NCBI RefSeq assembly: GCF_943736995.1
Contig: NZ_OX031157.1
Location: forward strand, 1,213,001-1,277,000
Length of the DNA: 64,000 bases
Source: Sporosarcina sp. Marseille-Q4943
GTDB taxonomy: Bacteria > Bacillota > Bacilli > Bacillales_A > Planococcaceae
Direction of reading: 5' to 3'
This document shows positions 34,481 to 43,351 of the stretch, one piece after another (the stretch's first letter is position 1; every line of letters begins with the position of its first letter). Both the position numbers and the translations under genes were made by a program. The notes below the pieces were generated by a model. That model was given only the letters and a program-made list of their open reading frames with translations. It had not been told where the DNA came from and searched no databases.

Positions 34481-35599
34481 TTGAAGGCGGTTCGTATTTT
34501 ATTAGTTTTACTTGTTACTTTTAGTCTATTTTCTGTACCGCACACTTTTGCAGCAGAAAAAACCATCGATCAATATTACATAGCTGATGTAGATTACAGC
34601 CATGGGGCATACGAACAATTAGAACGGTTCTTGTATGCAGATATCATAGATGGATATGAAGAAACAGAAGTTTATGAAGAAGATGGAGAAGTATATGAAT
34701 ATACTTCAGTCCTTTTAAAGCCAGAAAATAGTATTACACGTGCACAATTCACAAAGATACTAGTTAATGCTATGAATTTAACAAGTGGTGACATAAACAA
34801 AACGTTCCCTGATGTTAAATCTTCAGCCTGGTATTATAACTATGTCCAAATTGCTAGCAGCAGAGGGATTATTACTGGAAAAGAAGATGGAACCTTTAAA
34901 CCAAATGATAAGATTACTCGTGCTCAAATGGCTGCTATGATTTATCGTGCATTTAATGAGACGGTGGATTTCTCAACAACAGGAAAAACTTTTAAAGATG
35001 TTACTCAAAAAAACTACGCTTATGAAGCAGTTGTAAAAACAGCAGGCGTCGGAATCGTAAATGGGTACGGAGACGAGTTCAAACCGAATAATTTCGCTAA
35101 ACGTTCCCATGCGGTATTGATGATCGACCGTGCATTACATCTGGAACCCGGAACAGCTGAAGACGAACTTTCAGTCATTCAAACTGTAAATCGTAACGTC
35201 TCAGAAGAGTTGTCACTATCCTCTGATGAACAAAATAGTGAAGCGTTGGAAGCTCTTTACCGTGAAACGACAATGGGTTACCAGCTTGCATATTCGCTTG
35301 ATAGCCAGAGCCTACTAGATGACCCTGAATTTTCAATCGGCTCCATTAAGATGGAGCAAGTCGGAGAGCATACAAGCAGCATTATTTCCTTAAACAAACG
35401 TTTTGCAGAAGTTAAGATCGACAATTTAAAAGTTAATGTTTCTATTAGCGAACCAGACATGAAGTTTGAAATGACAATTGATCTATCAGGAACTGCCTAT
35501 GTAAAGAAAACAGAAGACGGCACTTGGAAGATTTATAACATTGTCTATGATGATGAGGACTATGAGGATACGCTAACCGAAACTATGGCAGGTAATTAA
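34481..35599 (+). CDS. SLH-domain surface protein
   Basis: 372 residues: a signal peptide (cleaved near TFAAE), then three SLH-type domains (about 45-225) with cores SITRAQFTKILVNAM, KITRAQMAAMIYRAF and a weaker FAKRSHAVLMIDRAL. The C-terminal domain is acidic (DELSVIQTVNRNVSEELSLSSDEQNSEALEALYRETTMGYQL by eye) and may be NTF2-like. TTG start with GGGG nine bases upstream. It is more AT-rich than its neighbours and unrelated in its C-terminal part to the other two SLH proteins here. Confidence 0.85.
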   Translation: MKAVRILLVLLVTFSLFSVPHTFAAEKTIDQYYIADVDYSHGAYEQLERFLYADIIDGYEETEVYEEDGEVYEYTSVLLKPENSITRAQFTKILVNAMNLTSGDINKTFPDVKSSAWYYNYVQIASSRGIITGKEDGTFKPNDKITRAQMAAMIYRAFNETVDFSTTGKTFKDVTQKNYAYEAVVKTAGVGIVNGYGDEFKPNNFAKRSHAVLMIDRALHLEPGTAEDELSVIQTVNRNVSEELSLSSDEQNSEALEALYRETTMGYQLAYSLDSQSLLDDPEFSIGSIKMEQVGEHTSSIISLNKRFAEVKIDNLKVNVSISEPDMKFEMTIDLSGTAYVKKTEDGTWKIYNIVYDDEDYEDTLTETMAGN

Positions 35600-35602
35600 C
35601 CT

Positions 35603-35648
35603 AAAAAAGATTCCCCACTCTACTTTAATGAGGCGGGAATCTTTTTTT
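35603..35648. terminator. Rho-independent terminator
   Basis: AAAAAAGATTCCC pairs with GGGAATCTTTTTTT after the SLH gene; the long A/T flanks make it usable from both sides. Confidence 0.85.
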
Positions 35649-35758
35649 GATGTAGATATAAAACTTCCTACACGGAAAGGTTCTACTCGACAAATACATA
35701 CGACTGAAAATGTCGGTATTTCCCGGGCAATGGAGTTTTCTGTCGTAACCTGTTTCAA

Positions 35759-36403
35759 TCACTCACGCATTCGAAAATCTGCTTCAATCCGTTCTTTCCA
35801 GTTTTCCTCTATTTTATTATGCGTCCGCAAGGAACTGATTGTTTCACTGATCACATCGTAGTTCAACTGCGTTCCATCACTGTCTGCAAAATAGTTTGTA
35901 GCCCGATCCTCTTCAATTCCGAAGAGATTTGCAGTGGAAATGGCATCAATGTTCGCACCGAGAAATAAAAATTCCCATCCATAATTACTCTTTTGATGCT
36001 CAATCATGTTGCGTACTTTTTCATAGGTGAATTCCCGACTGGCATTTTCCATGCCATCCGTCGTAATGACGACCATTACATTTTCCGCACGTTCCTCTTC
36101 TGCAGCACGTTTCTGTGCATTGCTTAGTGTTACAATCGTTTTTCCCACTGCGTCCAATAGCGCAGTCGTCCCTCTCACAAAATACTCATGATCCGTCATC
36201 GGTTTAATGCTACGAAGGGTAATGCGATCATGCAGCAATTCATAGCCGTCATCAAAAAGGACGGTCGTAATCACAGCTTCCCCCGGTCCCTTTTTCTGCT
36301 TTTCCAGCATGGCATTATACCCTCCGATTGTGTCGCTTTCCAGACCACTCATAGACCCACTTCTATCGAGAATAAATACCAGTTCAGTTAACCCTTTTTT
36401 CAT
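35759..36403 (-). CDS. von Willebrand factor type A domain protein
   Basis: 214 residues consisting of a VWA domain. The MIDAS motif is complete: LVFILDRSGSMSG at the start, Thr in RGTTALLDAVGKTI and Asp in ITTDGMENAS. There is no signal peptide, so it is cytosolic. It is 84 bases downstream of an HTH gene on the same strand, which suggests a functional pair. VWA proteins bind partner proteins through a metal; the partner is unknown. Confidence 0.87.
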   Translation of the reverse strand: MKKGLTELVFILDRSGSMSGLESDTIGGYNAMLEKQKKGPGEAVITTVLFDDGYELLHDRITLRSIKPMTDHEYFVRGTTALLDAVGKTIVTLSNAQKRAAEEERAENVMVVITTDGMENASREFTYEKVRNMIEHQKSNYGWEFLFLGANIDAISTANLFGIEEDRATNYFADSDGTQLNYDVISETISSLRTHNKIEENWKERIEADFRMRE

Positions 36404-36486
36404 ATCGTTAGCCTCCTAACCATTATTTGTATGTTAAGAATAGCATCCAAGAAGCGCCACTAGGTCGCCTGCAAAGCGACAAACGT

Positions 36487-36987
36487 TCATACACCTAGCA
36501 AGTTTTGTTCAAAAGCGAACAACGCCTCATTGATCTCAAAAAGGTTATAATTTTCTTCAGTTATGAAATACTCGATAATCAAGTCGAATTTGCTACTCGG
36601 CGAAAGAGCGAATCCCGCCTTCAGCAATAGATCCTTCGTTTCATCCAAATTCAATTGCAGAGCGATAGCGAACGCAATTGCAGTCGTTTTTTTAGGTCGA
36701 TAGTGGATATCATTACGGATTTTCGAAAAATGTTTCCGATCGACATTCGCCCGTTTATAGATTTGCGCATCTGTCATCCCTTTTTTGTCAATCCAACGGA
36801 GCAACCTTTGGGAAAACGTTTCATCTAATTGCCTCACGACATCTTCCAAGCTTCGACTACTCTCACGAATCGCTTTCTCCATTGGAAAAAGCTCGTATTC
36901 ACTTTCAAGATTATGGAATATATTTTCGTCGACATAGTTGGCCTCAATAAATTCAGATATCGACACCATGAGTTTCTCCGGCAGCAC
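36487..36987 (-). CDS. HTH (XRE-like) domain protein
   Basis: 166 residues. A Cro/C1-type helix-turn-helix lies at about 60-130 ([50 protein letters not shown] by eye), followed by [24 protein letters not shown]. The N-terminal 50 residues are an acidic extension. The GTG start has GGGGG eight bases before it. Its position before a VWA gene suggests that it regulates or acts with that gene. Confidence 0.75.
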   Translation of the reverse strand: MLPEKLMVSISEFIEANYVDENIFHNLESEYELFPMEKAIRESSRSLEDVVRQLDETFSQRLLRWIDKKGMTDAQIYKRANVDRKHFSKIRNDIHYRPKKTTAIAFAIALQLNLDETKDLLLKAGFALSPSSKFDLIIEYFITEENYNLFEINEALFAFEQNLLGV

Positions 36988-37020
36988 TATAAAAGCCCCC
37001 CTCTAGATAAGCATGATAAA

Positions 37021-37060
37021 AAGCCATCTATGTCGATTTTTCGAATCACATAGACGGCTT
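37021..37060 (-). terminator. Rho-independent terminator
   Basis: AAGCC(A)TCTATGT pairs with ACATAGA(C)GGCTT; the T-run is on the minus strand (CTTTTTATC). It ends the UspA gene transcript. Confidence 0.8.
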
Positions 37061-37092
37061 AATTCTTAAATAATTTTGATTAGTACCCAAAC

Positions 37093-37539
37093 TTAGTTTT
37101 CGGGTCTACGGATGACGAGTACATCACATTTTGCAGAGCGTACAATGTTTTCAGAGACGCTCCCCATGACGAAGCGTTCGACTTTATTCAGACCCGTCGC
37201 ACCACAAATAATTAGATCTGCACTCAGTTTGTTCGGGAGCTCTTTTGCAATCAATGCTTTTGGTGAGCCATATTCGACAAGTACATTGACGTTTTGCACA
37301 CCAGCTTGTACGGCTTCCGCTTTGTATTTGTTCAGCATTTCCTCTGCAGATTTATAGGCGCTTTCCGCGATCGAACGGTCATAAGCCTCAACAGAAGAAT
37401 ACGATCGAGTATCGACGATGGTAACTAAATTCAATGTGGCATCGTTACGGTCGGCAATTGCCGCCGCCTTTTTGAAAGCCCAACCCGACTCATCAGATCC
37501 ATCTATTGCGACAATTATTTGTTTGTATACGAGCGTCAT
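37093..37539 (-). CDS. Universal stress protein (UspA family)
   Basis: 148 residues of one Usp domain with IIVAIDGSDESGWAFKKAA at the start and the ATP-binding loop GATGLNKVERFVMGSVSENIVRSAKCDVLVIR, which matches the G2xG9xGS/T motif. Usp proteins bind ATP and help survival in starvation and stress. ATG 37539 is eight bases from GGAG. Confidence 0.92.
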   Translation of the reverse strand: MTLVYKQIIVAIDGSDESGWAFKKAAAIADRNDATLNLVTIVDTRSYSSVEAYDRSIAESAYKSAEEMLNKYKAEAVQAGVQNVNVLVEYGSPKALIAKELPNKLSADLIICGATGLNKVERFVMGSVSENIVRSAKCDVLVIRRPEN

Positions 37540-37735
37540 AGATCTCACTCCATTCTTATTCATATTTACTACTTCGACAGAAAAGGATGAGTTCCTTCCC
37601 AATTATAAAAAAAGCCCTCATTTTCCGACAAACTTATTACACTCTGTAGAAGAGCGTAGGTTGTTTACAAACACCCGATACAGGAAATGGTTGATATGCA
37701 GTGTAATCTACTATGATACGAAGGGGCAAAAAACA

Positions 37736-38317
37736 ATGGCCAATCAAAACCTGGACATCATTACGTATTTTCAAAAACTTGATCGCAGCTTTTTCATGGA
37801 TGAACTGAAAGAATTCGCATATATGGACGAGGCCATCCCGATCGGGCATGAACAAACGATTTCCCAACCTTCCCTCGTACTCGAAATGACATTGGCACTC
37901 GATTTGCAGCCCGACTCAAAAGTGCTGGAAATCGGAACGGGTTCCGGCTACCAGACCGCCCTTCTCGCCGCCTTCTCGAACACCGTTTGCACAATTGAAC
38001 GAATTGCCGCCTTGCATGAGCGGGCAAAAGAAAGGTTGAAAAAAGCAGGCTTCTCTAACATCCAATTCAAGCTGGATGACGGCAGCACCGGGTGGGAAGA
38101 ACACGCTCCTTATGACCGGATTATGGTGACGGCCGCCGCTGCGCAAGTGCCGCGCGAGCTCATGGACCAACTAGCAATCGGAGGAAAAATGATCATCCCA
38201 GTAGGGACTCCCCTTCTACAGGAACTTTTGCTTTTGGAAAAAGATGAAGACGGAGATATACAGACGACCGTGTTGGAGGAAGTGAGGTTTGTTCCGTTGA
38301 AGGGTAAGTATGAATGA
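37736..38317 (+). CDS. Protein-L-isoaspartate O-methyltransferase-like
   Basis: 193 residues of the PCMT family, which repairs isoaspartyl residues by methylating them with SAM. The start segment has ISQPSLVLEMTLAL, motif I VLEIGTGSGYQTALLAAF, TIERIAALHERAKERL, DDGSTGWEEHAPYDRIMVTAAAAQVP and LAIGGKMIIPVG. ATG 37736 has AAGGGG nine bases upstream; longer in-frame extensions have no site. Confidence 0.87.
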   Translation: MANQNLDIITYFQKLDRSFFMDELKEFAYMDEAIPIGHEQTISQPSLVLEMTLALDLQPDSKVLEIGTGSGYQTALLAAFSNTVCTIERIAALHERAKERLKKAGFSNIQFKLDDGSTGWEEHAPYDRIMVTAAAAQVPRELMDQLAIGGKMIIPVGTPLLQELLLLEKDEDGDIQTTVLEEVRFVPLKGKYE

Positions 38318-38328
38318 TATTTGAGGTA

Positions 38329-38404
38329 GCAGGCACGAGCCATTAGTAGGTGCCTGCAGAAAAGCCCCAATTTCTTCTAAATGAAGGGATTGGGGCTTCT
38401 TTAG
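38329..38404. terminator. Hairpin plus terminator between convergent genes
   Basis: GCAGGCAC/GTGCCTGC (38329-38357) is followed by a stronger stem AAGCCCCAAT (38362-38371) / ATTGGGGCTT (38389-38398) with TCTTTAG after it. Confidence 0.75.
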
Positions 38405-38415
38405 CTAGTATTGAC

Positions 38416-38931
38416 TTATGAGATAGGTTGTTTTGGCAAGTAAAACTCTTCCGGAATCGGTCCGAACACTCTTCGGTGGTAGAGCATCGGATCTTTCTCT
38501 TGATCAATTCGAATATCTGTAACCTCACCAATCAAAACGGTATGGTCGCCTGCCTCAATCGCTTTGAACGTTTTACATTCAAATACGCCGAATGCACCGT
38601 CAATTATCGGCAATCCCTTATCCGACAGGTTCCATTCACAAGCAGCAAATCGATCCTCGACTTTACTTGCAAACGTTTTACAAAGCTCTTGTTGCTCACC
38701 TGCCAGAACATGGACAGCAAATTTGCCACCTTCCGTAAACGCTTTCAGCGACGATACACGGTGATCGATAGACCAAAGCAGCATGAGCGGATCCAGTGAA
38801 ACGGAAGCAAATGAATTCACCGTCAACCCGACAGGCTTTCCACCCTCATCCACTGTTGTGACAATCGTTACCCCTGTTGGGTAATTCCCCATGATTCGTT
38901 TGAATAAATCCTGTCTTTCTGCTTTTTCCAT
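38416..38931 (-). CDS. Flavin reductase family protein
   Basis: 171 residues of the FMN-binding flavin reductase family (HpaC/RutF type): NYPTGVTIVTTVDEGGKPVGLTVNSFASVSLDPLMLLWSIDHRVSSLKAFTEGGKFAVHVL by eye, then SKVEDRF and VFECKTFKAIEAGDHTVLIGEVTDI. It uses NAD(P)H to supply reduced flavin to a partner monooxygenase, here most likely the LLM oxygenase at 46246. AAGGAG is nine bases from the ATG. It is last of three genes read from the promoter upstream of 41147. Confidence 0.9.
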   Translation of the reverse strand: MEKAERQDLFKRIMGNYPTGVTIVTTVDEGGKPVGLTVNSFASVSLDPLMLLWSIDHRVSSLKAFTEGGKFAVHVLAGEQQELCKTFASKVEDRFAACEWNLSDKGLPIIDGAFGVFECKTFKAIEAGDHTVLIGEVTDIRIDQEKDPMLYHRRVFGPIPEEFYLPKQPIS

Positions 38932-38974
38932 GATTAATCTCTCCTTTTAATTTAGAATGCTATCTCCTGCTACC

Positions 38975-40414
38975 TTACAACGCAGCTCTTCGTCGCGGCA
39001 ACGAAACGATGCTGTATAGTACTGCCGTCATTATAATGGTTGGGTATACGGCCCCTACAGAATTCCCCAATAAAACAGAGTCACGGACTGCCAAGAAGAA
39101 GACTACCCCGAGCGCCCAGACGGCTACAGCTCTCACATTAACCCCTTTTGAATACCAGTATTTCCCGCCCACTTTCTCAAATTCCTTTACATCATAGGAA
39201 CGCTTTTGGACAAAGAAATAGTCGGCAACTAAAACTCCTAGCAATGCACTTAATACCATACCGATATATTCTAAGAATCCCATAAATGTATATAAGAAAC
39301 TGGCCAAATAAAGTGGAATGAGCATGGCAAATCCCGCCAAAACTGTAACGAGCCAAATAGAATGAAGCGGCTTGATTTTTTTCGTTACGTTCGTAATTGA
39401 AATTCCCGCGGCCATCAGATTCACCACATTTGTTGTAATACATGCGACAACAATTAGCACCAATGCAAACCAACCAAGTCCAAGATTCGTCACAATCGAA
39501 CTTGGGTCCGAATTATCCGGATTAAATGTTCCTGTCGTAATCGCCGCCCCAATTGTAGCGATAATACCGATAAATGCAAACCACATGAGAGAAAGGCATG
39601 CTCCTAGAAGCGGTGCAACGGTTGCTGTTTTAGCGGACCTTGTATACCTCGTAAACTCGGCAATACCGAGAACCCAAGCTAAGCTGAATGCAGCCATAAT
39701 ATCTATCGCTTTCCCGACCGGCATAACCGCATCCGCCGGTGCCTTCCAAGCCATGATGTCTCCTATTGAATGTGTTTTCAACACAACAACCGTGATCCAA
39801 ATACCTAAAGCCAGAACCAAAACAATTCCAATTCTTTCGACAATTTTAATTGAATTCCTGCCCAAAGAAACGGCAGCTAGATTCAAAATGCTCATAAAGA
39901 CAATGCCCGCAATCATCGGTCCCGCGCTCCCCGGCTCACCATAAGCGGGCCAACCAAATAACCCTTTTAAGATAAAACTCATGGATATGACGGCAATGAA
40001 CGTATTAACGACCGCCCATCCTAAAAAAACGATCGTATTTAACACCGTTGGCAAAATACTTCCCTTAATTCCAAAAGCCGGCCTTGTTAATGCCATCGTG
40101 GAAGTTCCAACTTTAAAGCCCATATACCCAACAAGCGCTAGAACGAGATAAGCGATAGGATTAGAAATTAAGGTGACTGTAATCGCTCCGGCAAATGCCA
40201 TTCCAGCAACCGTTCCCCCAACGTACCAGGATGCATTATTCGAGTTGGCTCCAACCCATATTGCGATCATGTCAAAGAAACCTATATTTCTTTGGCTCAT
40301 TGGAACTTCATCCGTCGCGTAATGTTCTACCGTAACGACATCCTCACCACCGTACGCTTGCTCTGCAGCATCCACCCCAATGCTTGACACTTCAACTTTC
40401 TCCGCGGTTTTCAA
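38975..40414 (-). CDS. NCS1 family permease (cytosine/purine/hydantoin type)
   Basis: 479 residues and about 12 membrane segments. The NCS1 family imports nucleobases, hydantoins, allantoin and vitamins such as pyridoxine. Family traits: MSQRNIGFFDMIAIWVGANSNNASWYVGG before the first helix, and PAFGIKGSILPTVLNTIVFLGWAVVN. TTG start after GGGGGAG. It is between the flavin reductase and isochorismatase genes, so it may import the pathway substrate or a nitrogen heterocycle related to it. Confidence 0.88.
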   Translation of the reverse strand: MKTAEKVEVSSIGVDAAEQAYGGEDVVTVEHYATDEVPMSQRNIGFFDMIAIWVGANSNNASWYVGGTVAGMAFAGAITVTLISNPIAYLVLALVGYMGFKVGTSTMALTRPAFGIKGSILPTVLNTIVFLGWAVVNTFIAVISMSFILKGLFGWPAYGEPGSAGPMIAGIVFMSILNLAAVSLGRNSIKIVERIGIVLVLALGIWITVVVLKTHSIGDIMAWKAPADAVMPVGKAIDIMAAFSLAWVLGIAEFTRYTRSAKTATVAPLLGACLSLMWFAFIGIIATIGAAITTGTFNPDNSDPSSIVTNLGLGWFALVLIVVACITTNVVNLMAAGISITNVTKKIKPLHSIWLVTVLAGFAMLIPLYLASFLYTFMGFLEYIGMVLSALLGVLVADYFFVQKRSYDVKEFEKVGGKYWYSKGVNVRAVAVWALGVVFFLAVRDSVLLGNSVGAVYPTIIMTAVLYSIVSLPRRRAAL

Positions 40415-40481
40415 TAATTCTCCCCCTTTTTTAAAATAGCCGCTATCCCCAAAAACAATTAATGGATCTACGTTCTTTCGA

Positions 40482-41147
40482 TCAGCTAACTGTTAACTTC
40501 GCATAAGCCTCTCGTAGCGTATCCGGTGTAAATTGCAATTCATCAGGTCCCTCAGACGCCCAGACACTATAATCTACCCCTGATAGTTTGTTGCAAAGTT
40601 GATCGGCATCAAAGATTTGGATGTCATAAATCCAGTTCGCCATCATTAAGGTTGCTGCCATATGTGAACCTTCTGTAGTTGTACCGCATATGTCTTTTAC
40701 CAAATTAATCTGGTAATCACGATAGTAAGCATCCATCGCCGTCGAAATGACACAGACATCTGTGAGGACGCCCCCGATAATTAAATGCTTTACATTCAAA
40801 CCCTTTAACATTAAATCCAAACTGGATTCATGAAATCCGCTATACCGATATTTATCAATGATAATATCGCCGGGTTCGGGCTTCACTTCTTCCATTATTT
40901 CGATTGCCTCTGTACCGGTATGGTAGTAGAGCGGCTCCCCATTTTCATTCAGCGGTTCCCGGTTTCCAAGTCCAATCGCATCCCCTCTATTTAAATGGCG
41001 CGTGTAAATGACAGGGATTTTCTTTTGACGGCATAACTCAATCAGACTTGCTGTCTTTTTAATAATTGTTTCCATACCAACGACGTCTGAAGTACCGCCT
41101 TCTTTCTGGAGATCAATTAAGAGTAGTGCCGTATTCTCTCCATTCAT
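40482..41147 (-). CDS. Isochorismatase-family cysteine hydrolase
   Basis: 221 residues. The family triad is visible: Asp in LLLIDLQKEGG, Lys in DIIIDKYRYSGFHESSLDLML and nucleophile Cys in IGGVLTDVCVISTAMDAYYRDYQINLV. Members hydrolyse amides such as nicotinamide, ureidoacrylate (RutB), N-carbamoylsarcosine and maleamate. ATG 41147 is eight bases from GGAG. A copy of the pathway operator (41192-41206) precedes it. A ring-cleavage amide is the likely substrate. Confidence 0.87.
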   Translation of the reverse strand: MNGENTALLLIDLQKEGGTSDVVGMETIIKKTASLIELCRQKKIPVIYTRHLNRGDAIGLGNREPLNENGEPLYYHTGTEAIEIMEEVKPEPGDIIIDKYRYSGFHESSLDLMLKGLNVKHLIIGGVLTDVCVISTAMDAYYRDYQINLVKDICGTTTEGSHMAATLMMANWIYDIQIFDADQLCNKLSGVDYSVWASEGPDELQFTPDTLREAYAKLTVS

Positions 41148-41191
41148 TTGCCAGGCTCCTTTCAAGTTTATTTCACCGAGGGAATTCTGCC

Positions 41192-41206
41192 ATGTACCAT
41201 GCAAGA
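41192..41206. promoter_or_regulatory. Operator site 1 of the catabolic regulon
   Basis: CATGTACCATGCAAG, identical to site 48225-48239. On the minus strand a possible -10 TAATCA (41210-41215) lies immediately upstream, so the site covers the start of transcription of the isochorismatase-NCS1-flavin reductase genes. Confidence 0.7.
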
Positions 41207-41245
41207 ATTGATTAGAAAACCTTCCGGACTTTGAAACGTTTCAAT

Positions 41246-41518
41246 CTATCCGTTATGACTGACAATCGGTTTCCATTCCTTCAGTTCAAGTCGGCGAACA
41301 TTTTCAATGACGTGTGGATCCGCTTCTGCCATTTCTAAAGCTTCTTCATATGAATCCGCGATATAGACGACGAGTCCGCCGGTTCCATCGGTAAAAGGGC
41401 CTCTTGCAAAGATTTTCCCTTGCTCATCCAATCCATCCAGATAGGCGATATGACGTGGAAGGGTTTCTTTATTTTTCTCAGGATCGATCATGTGCAGCAG
41501 TGCCGCATAATACGTCAT
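41246..41518 (-). CDS. YciI-like protein
   Basis: 90 residues of the YciI/YCII family, a ferredoxin-like fold with a conserved His/Asp pair: YYAALLHMIDPEKN at the start, RHIAYLDGLDEQGKIFARGPFTDGTGGLVVYIADSYEEALEMAEADPHV in the body. Related proteins take part in aromatic or haloaromatic breakdown, with poorly defined chemistry. AGGAGG precedes the ATG. Last gene of the main operon. Confidence 0.87.
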   Translation of the reverse strand: MTYYAALLHMIDPEKNKETLPRHIAYLDGLDEQGKIFARGPFTDGTGGLVVYIADSYEEALEMAEADPHVIENVRRLELKEWKPIVSHNG

Positions 41519-41529
41519 CTTTCTACCTC

Positions 41530-42975
41530 CTAATTCCGGTTCCAGACAACCAGTTTCATTTCCGTCATTTCTTCCACTGCATATTTCAACCCTTCACGGC
41601 CCGTTCCACTTTCTTTCACCCCGCCGTAAGGCATATTATCGACTCGGAATGTCGGGATATCATTGATCATTACACCACCGACATATAGGTTATCCGCCGC
41701 GTTCAACGCTGTCGTAATATCGTTTGTGTAAATTCCCGCCTGAAGTCCGTATCGTGAGTCGTTGACGAGTTCCACTGCCTCTTCTACATTTTTCACTTTA
41801 TTTATGACAACAATGGGTGCAAACACTTCATTGCAAGACACTTTCATCGTAGAGTCCGCATCACAAATAATAGTTGGAAAGAGGATGTTACCTTCCGATT
41901 TGCCGCCAGCTACAACTGTAGCACCTTGGCTTTCCGCTTCCTTAATCCAGCTTAGTGTACGCTCTATGTCTCCGGATGAAATCAATGCTGATACATCTGT
42001 TTTCTCATCTAACGGATCACCTACGGTCAGCTTTTCCGTTTCAGTTACAAGCTTCGAAACAAACTCTTCATATACATCCTCATGAACATATGCACGTTGC
42101 AATGAAATACATACTTGCCCTTGAAAAGCGAAAGCGCCGGTTACACAACGAGGAATGATTTTATCAATGTCGACGCCTTTATCGATGATCACCGCCGCGT
42201 TGGATCCGAGTTCCAAGGTAACCCTTTTCAGCCCTGCCTTGCTTCGGATTCCGATTCCGACCGCGGGACTTCCAGTAAACGTGATCATACTGACACGATG
42301 ATCGGTTACGAGTTTGTCTCCTGTCACTCTGCCGCTTCCTGTCACAACGTTAAGTGCTCCAGCAGGCAATCCCGCTTCAAGAAGGAGCTCTGCAATAAAG
42401 AATGAGGATAGCGGTGTTTGCGAAGCAGGTTTTAAGATGATCGTATTGCCGCTTGCGATGGCGGGCCCAACCTTATGCGCAACTAGATTCATCGGAAAAT
42501 TGAAAGGAGTAATGGCGCCAATCACACCGATTGGTTCACGCACTGTATAAGCCAACCGGTTTTCGCCTCCACGAGCAGCGTCAAGCGGGAGTGTTTCACC
42601 GTGAATGCGCTTCGCTTCCTCGGCTGCAAACTTGTATGTTTCAATCGTTCGGCTAACTTCTTGCCTTGCTGTAGCAATCGGTTTTGCCGCTTCTAACGCG
42701 ATGATTTCAGCAGCTTCTTCCGCTCTTTCTTGCAATGAACGAACCAAATTCTCCAGAATTTCCGCGCGTTTATGAGCGGGCATTTTCGCCATTGCTTGCC
42801 GCGCATTCATAGCTGCTTCAATCGCCAGCTCTGTTTCCGCCTCTGTTGCCATAGGTATTTCCGCGATGATCTCACCTGAATATGGAGAACGAATCGAACT
42901 GTACTCACCAGCTTCTACCCATTCCCCATTAATAAGTAGGTGTTTCTTTCTCACACTTGTTAACGATTCTGTCAT
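41530..42975 (-). CDS. Aldehyde dehydrogenase (NAD(P)+), second copy
   Basis: 481 residues of the ALDH superfamily, closest in style to the GapN/lactaldehyde-type group. NAD-binding ITFTGSPAVG, general base Glu in LELGSNAAV, catalytic Cys in FQGQVCISLQRAYV and the late FAPIVVI and PYGGVKESGTGREG motifs are all present, so it should be active. In the pathway it may oxidise succinic semialdehyde or a similar end aldehyde. It differs clearly from the ALDH at 43352, so the two probably take different steps. Confidence 0.9.
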   Translation of the reverse strand: MTESLTSVRKKHLLINGEWVEAGEYSSIRSPYSGEIIAEIPMATEAETELAIEAAMNARQAMAKMPAHKRAEILENLVRSLQERAEEAAEIIALEAAKPIATARQEVSRTIETYKFAAEEAKRIHGETLPLDAARGGENRLAYTVREPIGVIGAITPFNFPMNLVAHKVGPAIASGNTIILKPASQTPLSSFFIAELLLEAGLPAGALNVVTGSGRVTGDKLVTDHRVSMITFTGSPAVGIGIRSKAGLKRVTLELGSNAAVIIDKGVDIDKIIPRCVTGAFAFQGQVCISLQRAYVHEDVYEEFVSKLVTETEKLTVGDPLDEKTDVSALISSGDIERTLSWIKEAESQGATVVAGGKSEGNILFPTIICDADSTMKVSCNEVFAPIVVINKVKNVEEAVELVNDSRYGLQAGIYTNDITTALNAADNLYVGGVMINDIPTFRVDNMPYGGVKESGTGREGLKYAVEEMTEMKLVVWNRN

Positions 42976-43010
42976 GATCAGGTTAACCTTCTTTCTGTGA
43001 ATGGGCTTGT

Positions 43011-43310
43011 TTAGCAGGTTGCCGCTATTGATTTTTCACGATGTTTTTCAACCTCACTGAAATATTCATCAATCTTTATCTTTAATCCACCACTTCCAAA
43101 TTTAGTACGGTTATTATTTTCATCCATACCTTCTTGGACGTAATCAAGAAATGATAGTATGATTTTCCGTCTTTCAACTATTCTTTCGAATCCGCGTTCA
43201 TAAAAAAACGTATCGATAGTATTATAGAGTCCCCTGTTGACACCATATTTTTCACTGCACAAACGGATGAATGACAGATCCGGCAAATGAATCGTTTTGT
43301 CTATTTGCAT
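43011..43310 (-). CDS. Hypothetical protein in the catabolic operon
   Basis: About 99 residues, charged, no signal or membrane segment. Visible are IDKTIHLPDLSFIRLCSEKYGVNRGLYNTIDTFFYERGF and FGSGGLKIKIDEYFSEVEKH by eye. GAGGAG is ten bases from the ATG; an upstream extension is possible. It sits between two aldehyde dehydrogenase genes in the same direction, with small gaps, so it belongs to the pathway, but I do not recognise a family. Confidence 0.6.
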   Translation of the reverse strand: MQIDKTIHLPDLSFIRLCSEKYGVNRGLYNTIDTFFYERGFERIVERRKIILSFLDYVQEGMDENNNRTKFGSGGLKIKIDEYFSEVEKHREKSIAATC

Positions 43311-43351
43311 GTCAATTGTTCTCCTCTCTATCAATCGTTGCCCGTCACCCT

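Noticed and set aside
39372..39944. Plus-strand reading frame of 190 codons
   Set aside because: It is antisense to the NCS1 permease; its composition mirrors that gene.
41232..41243. TGAAACGTTTCA as a cre site
   Set aside because: It is a perfect 12-bp palindrome but two bases shorter than the cre consensus; it may belong to another regulator.
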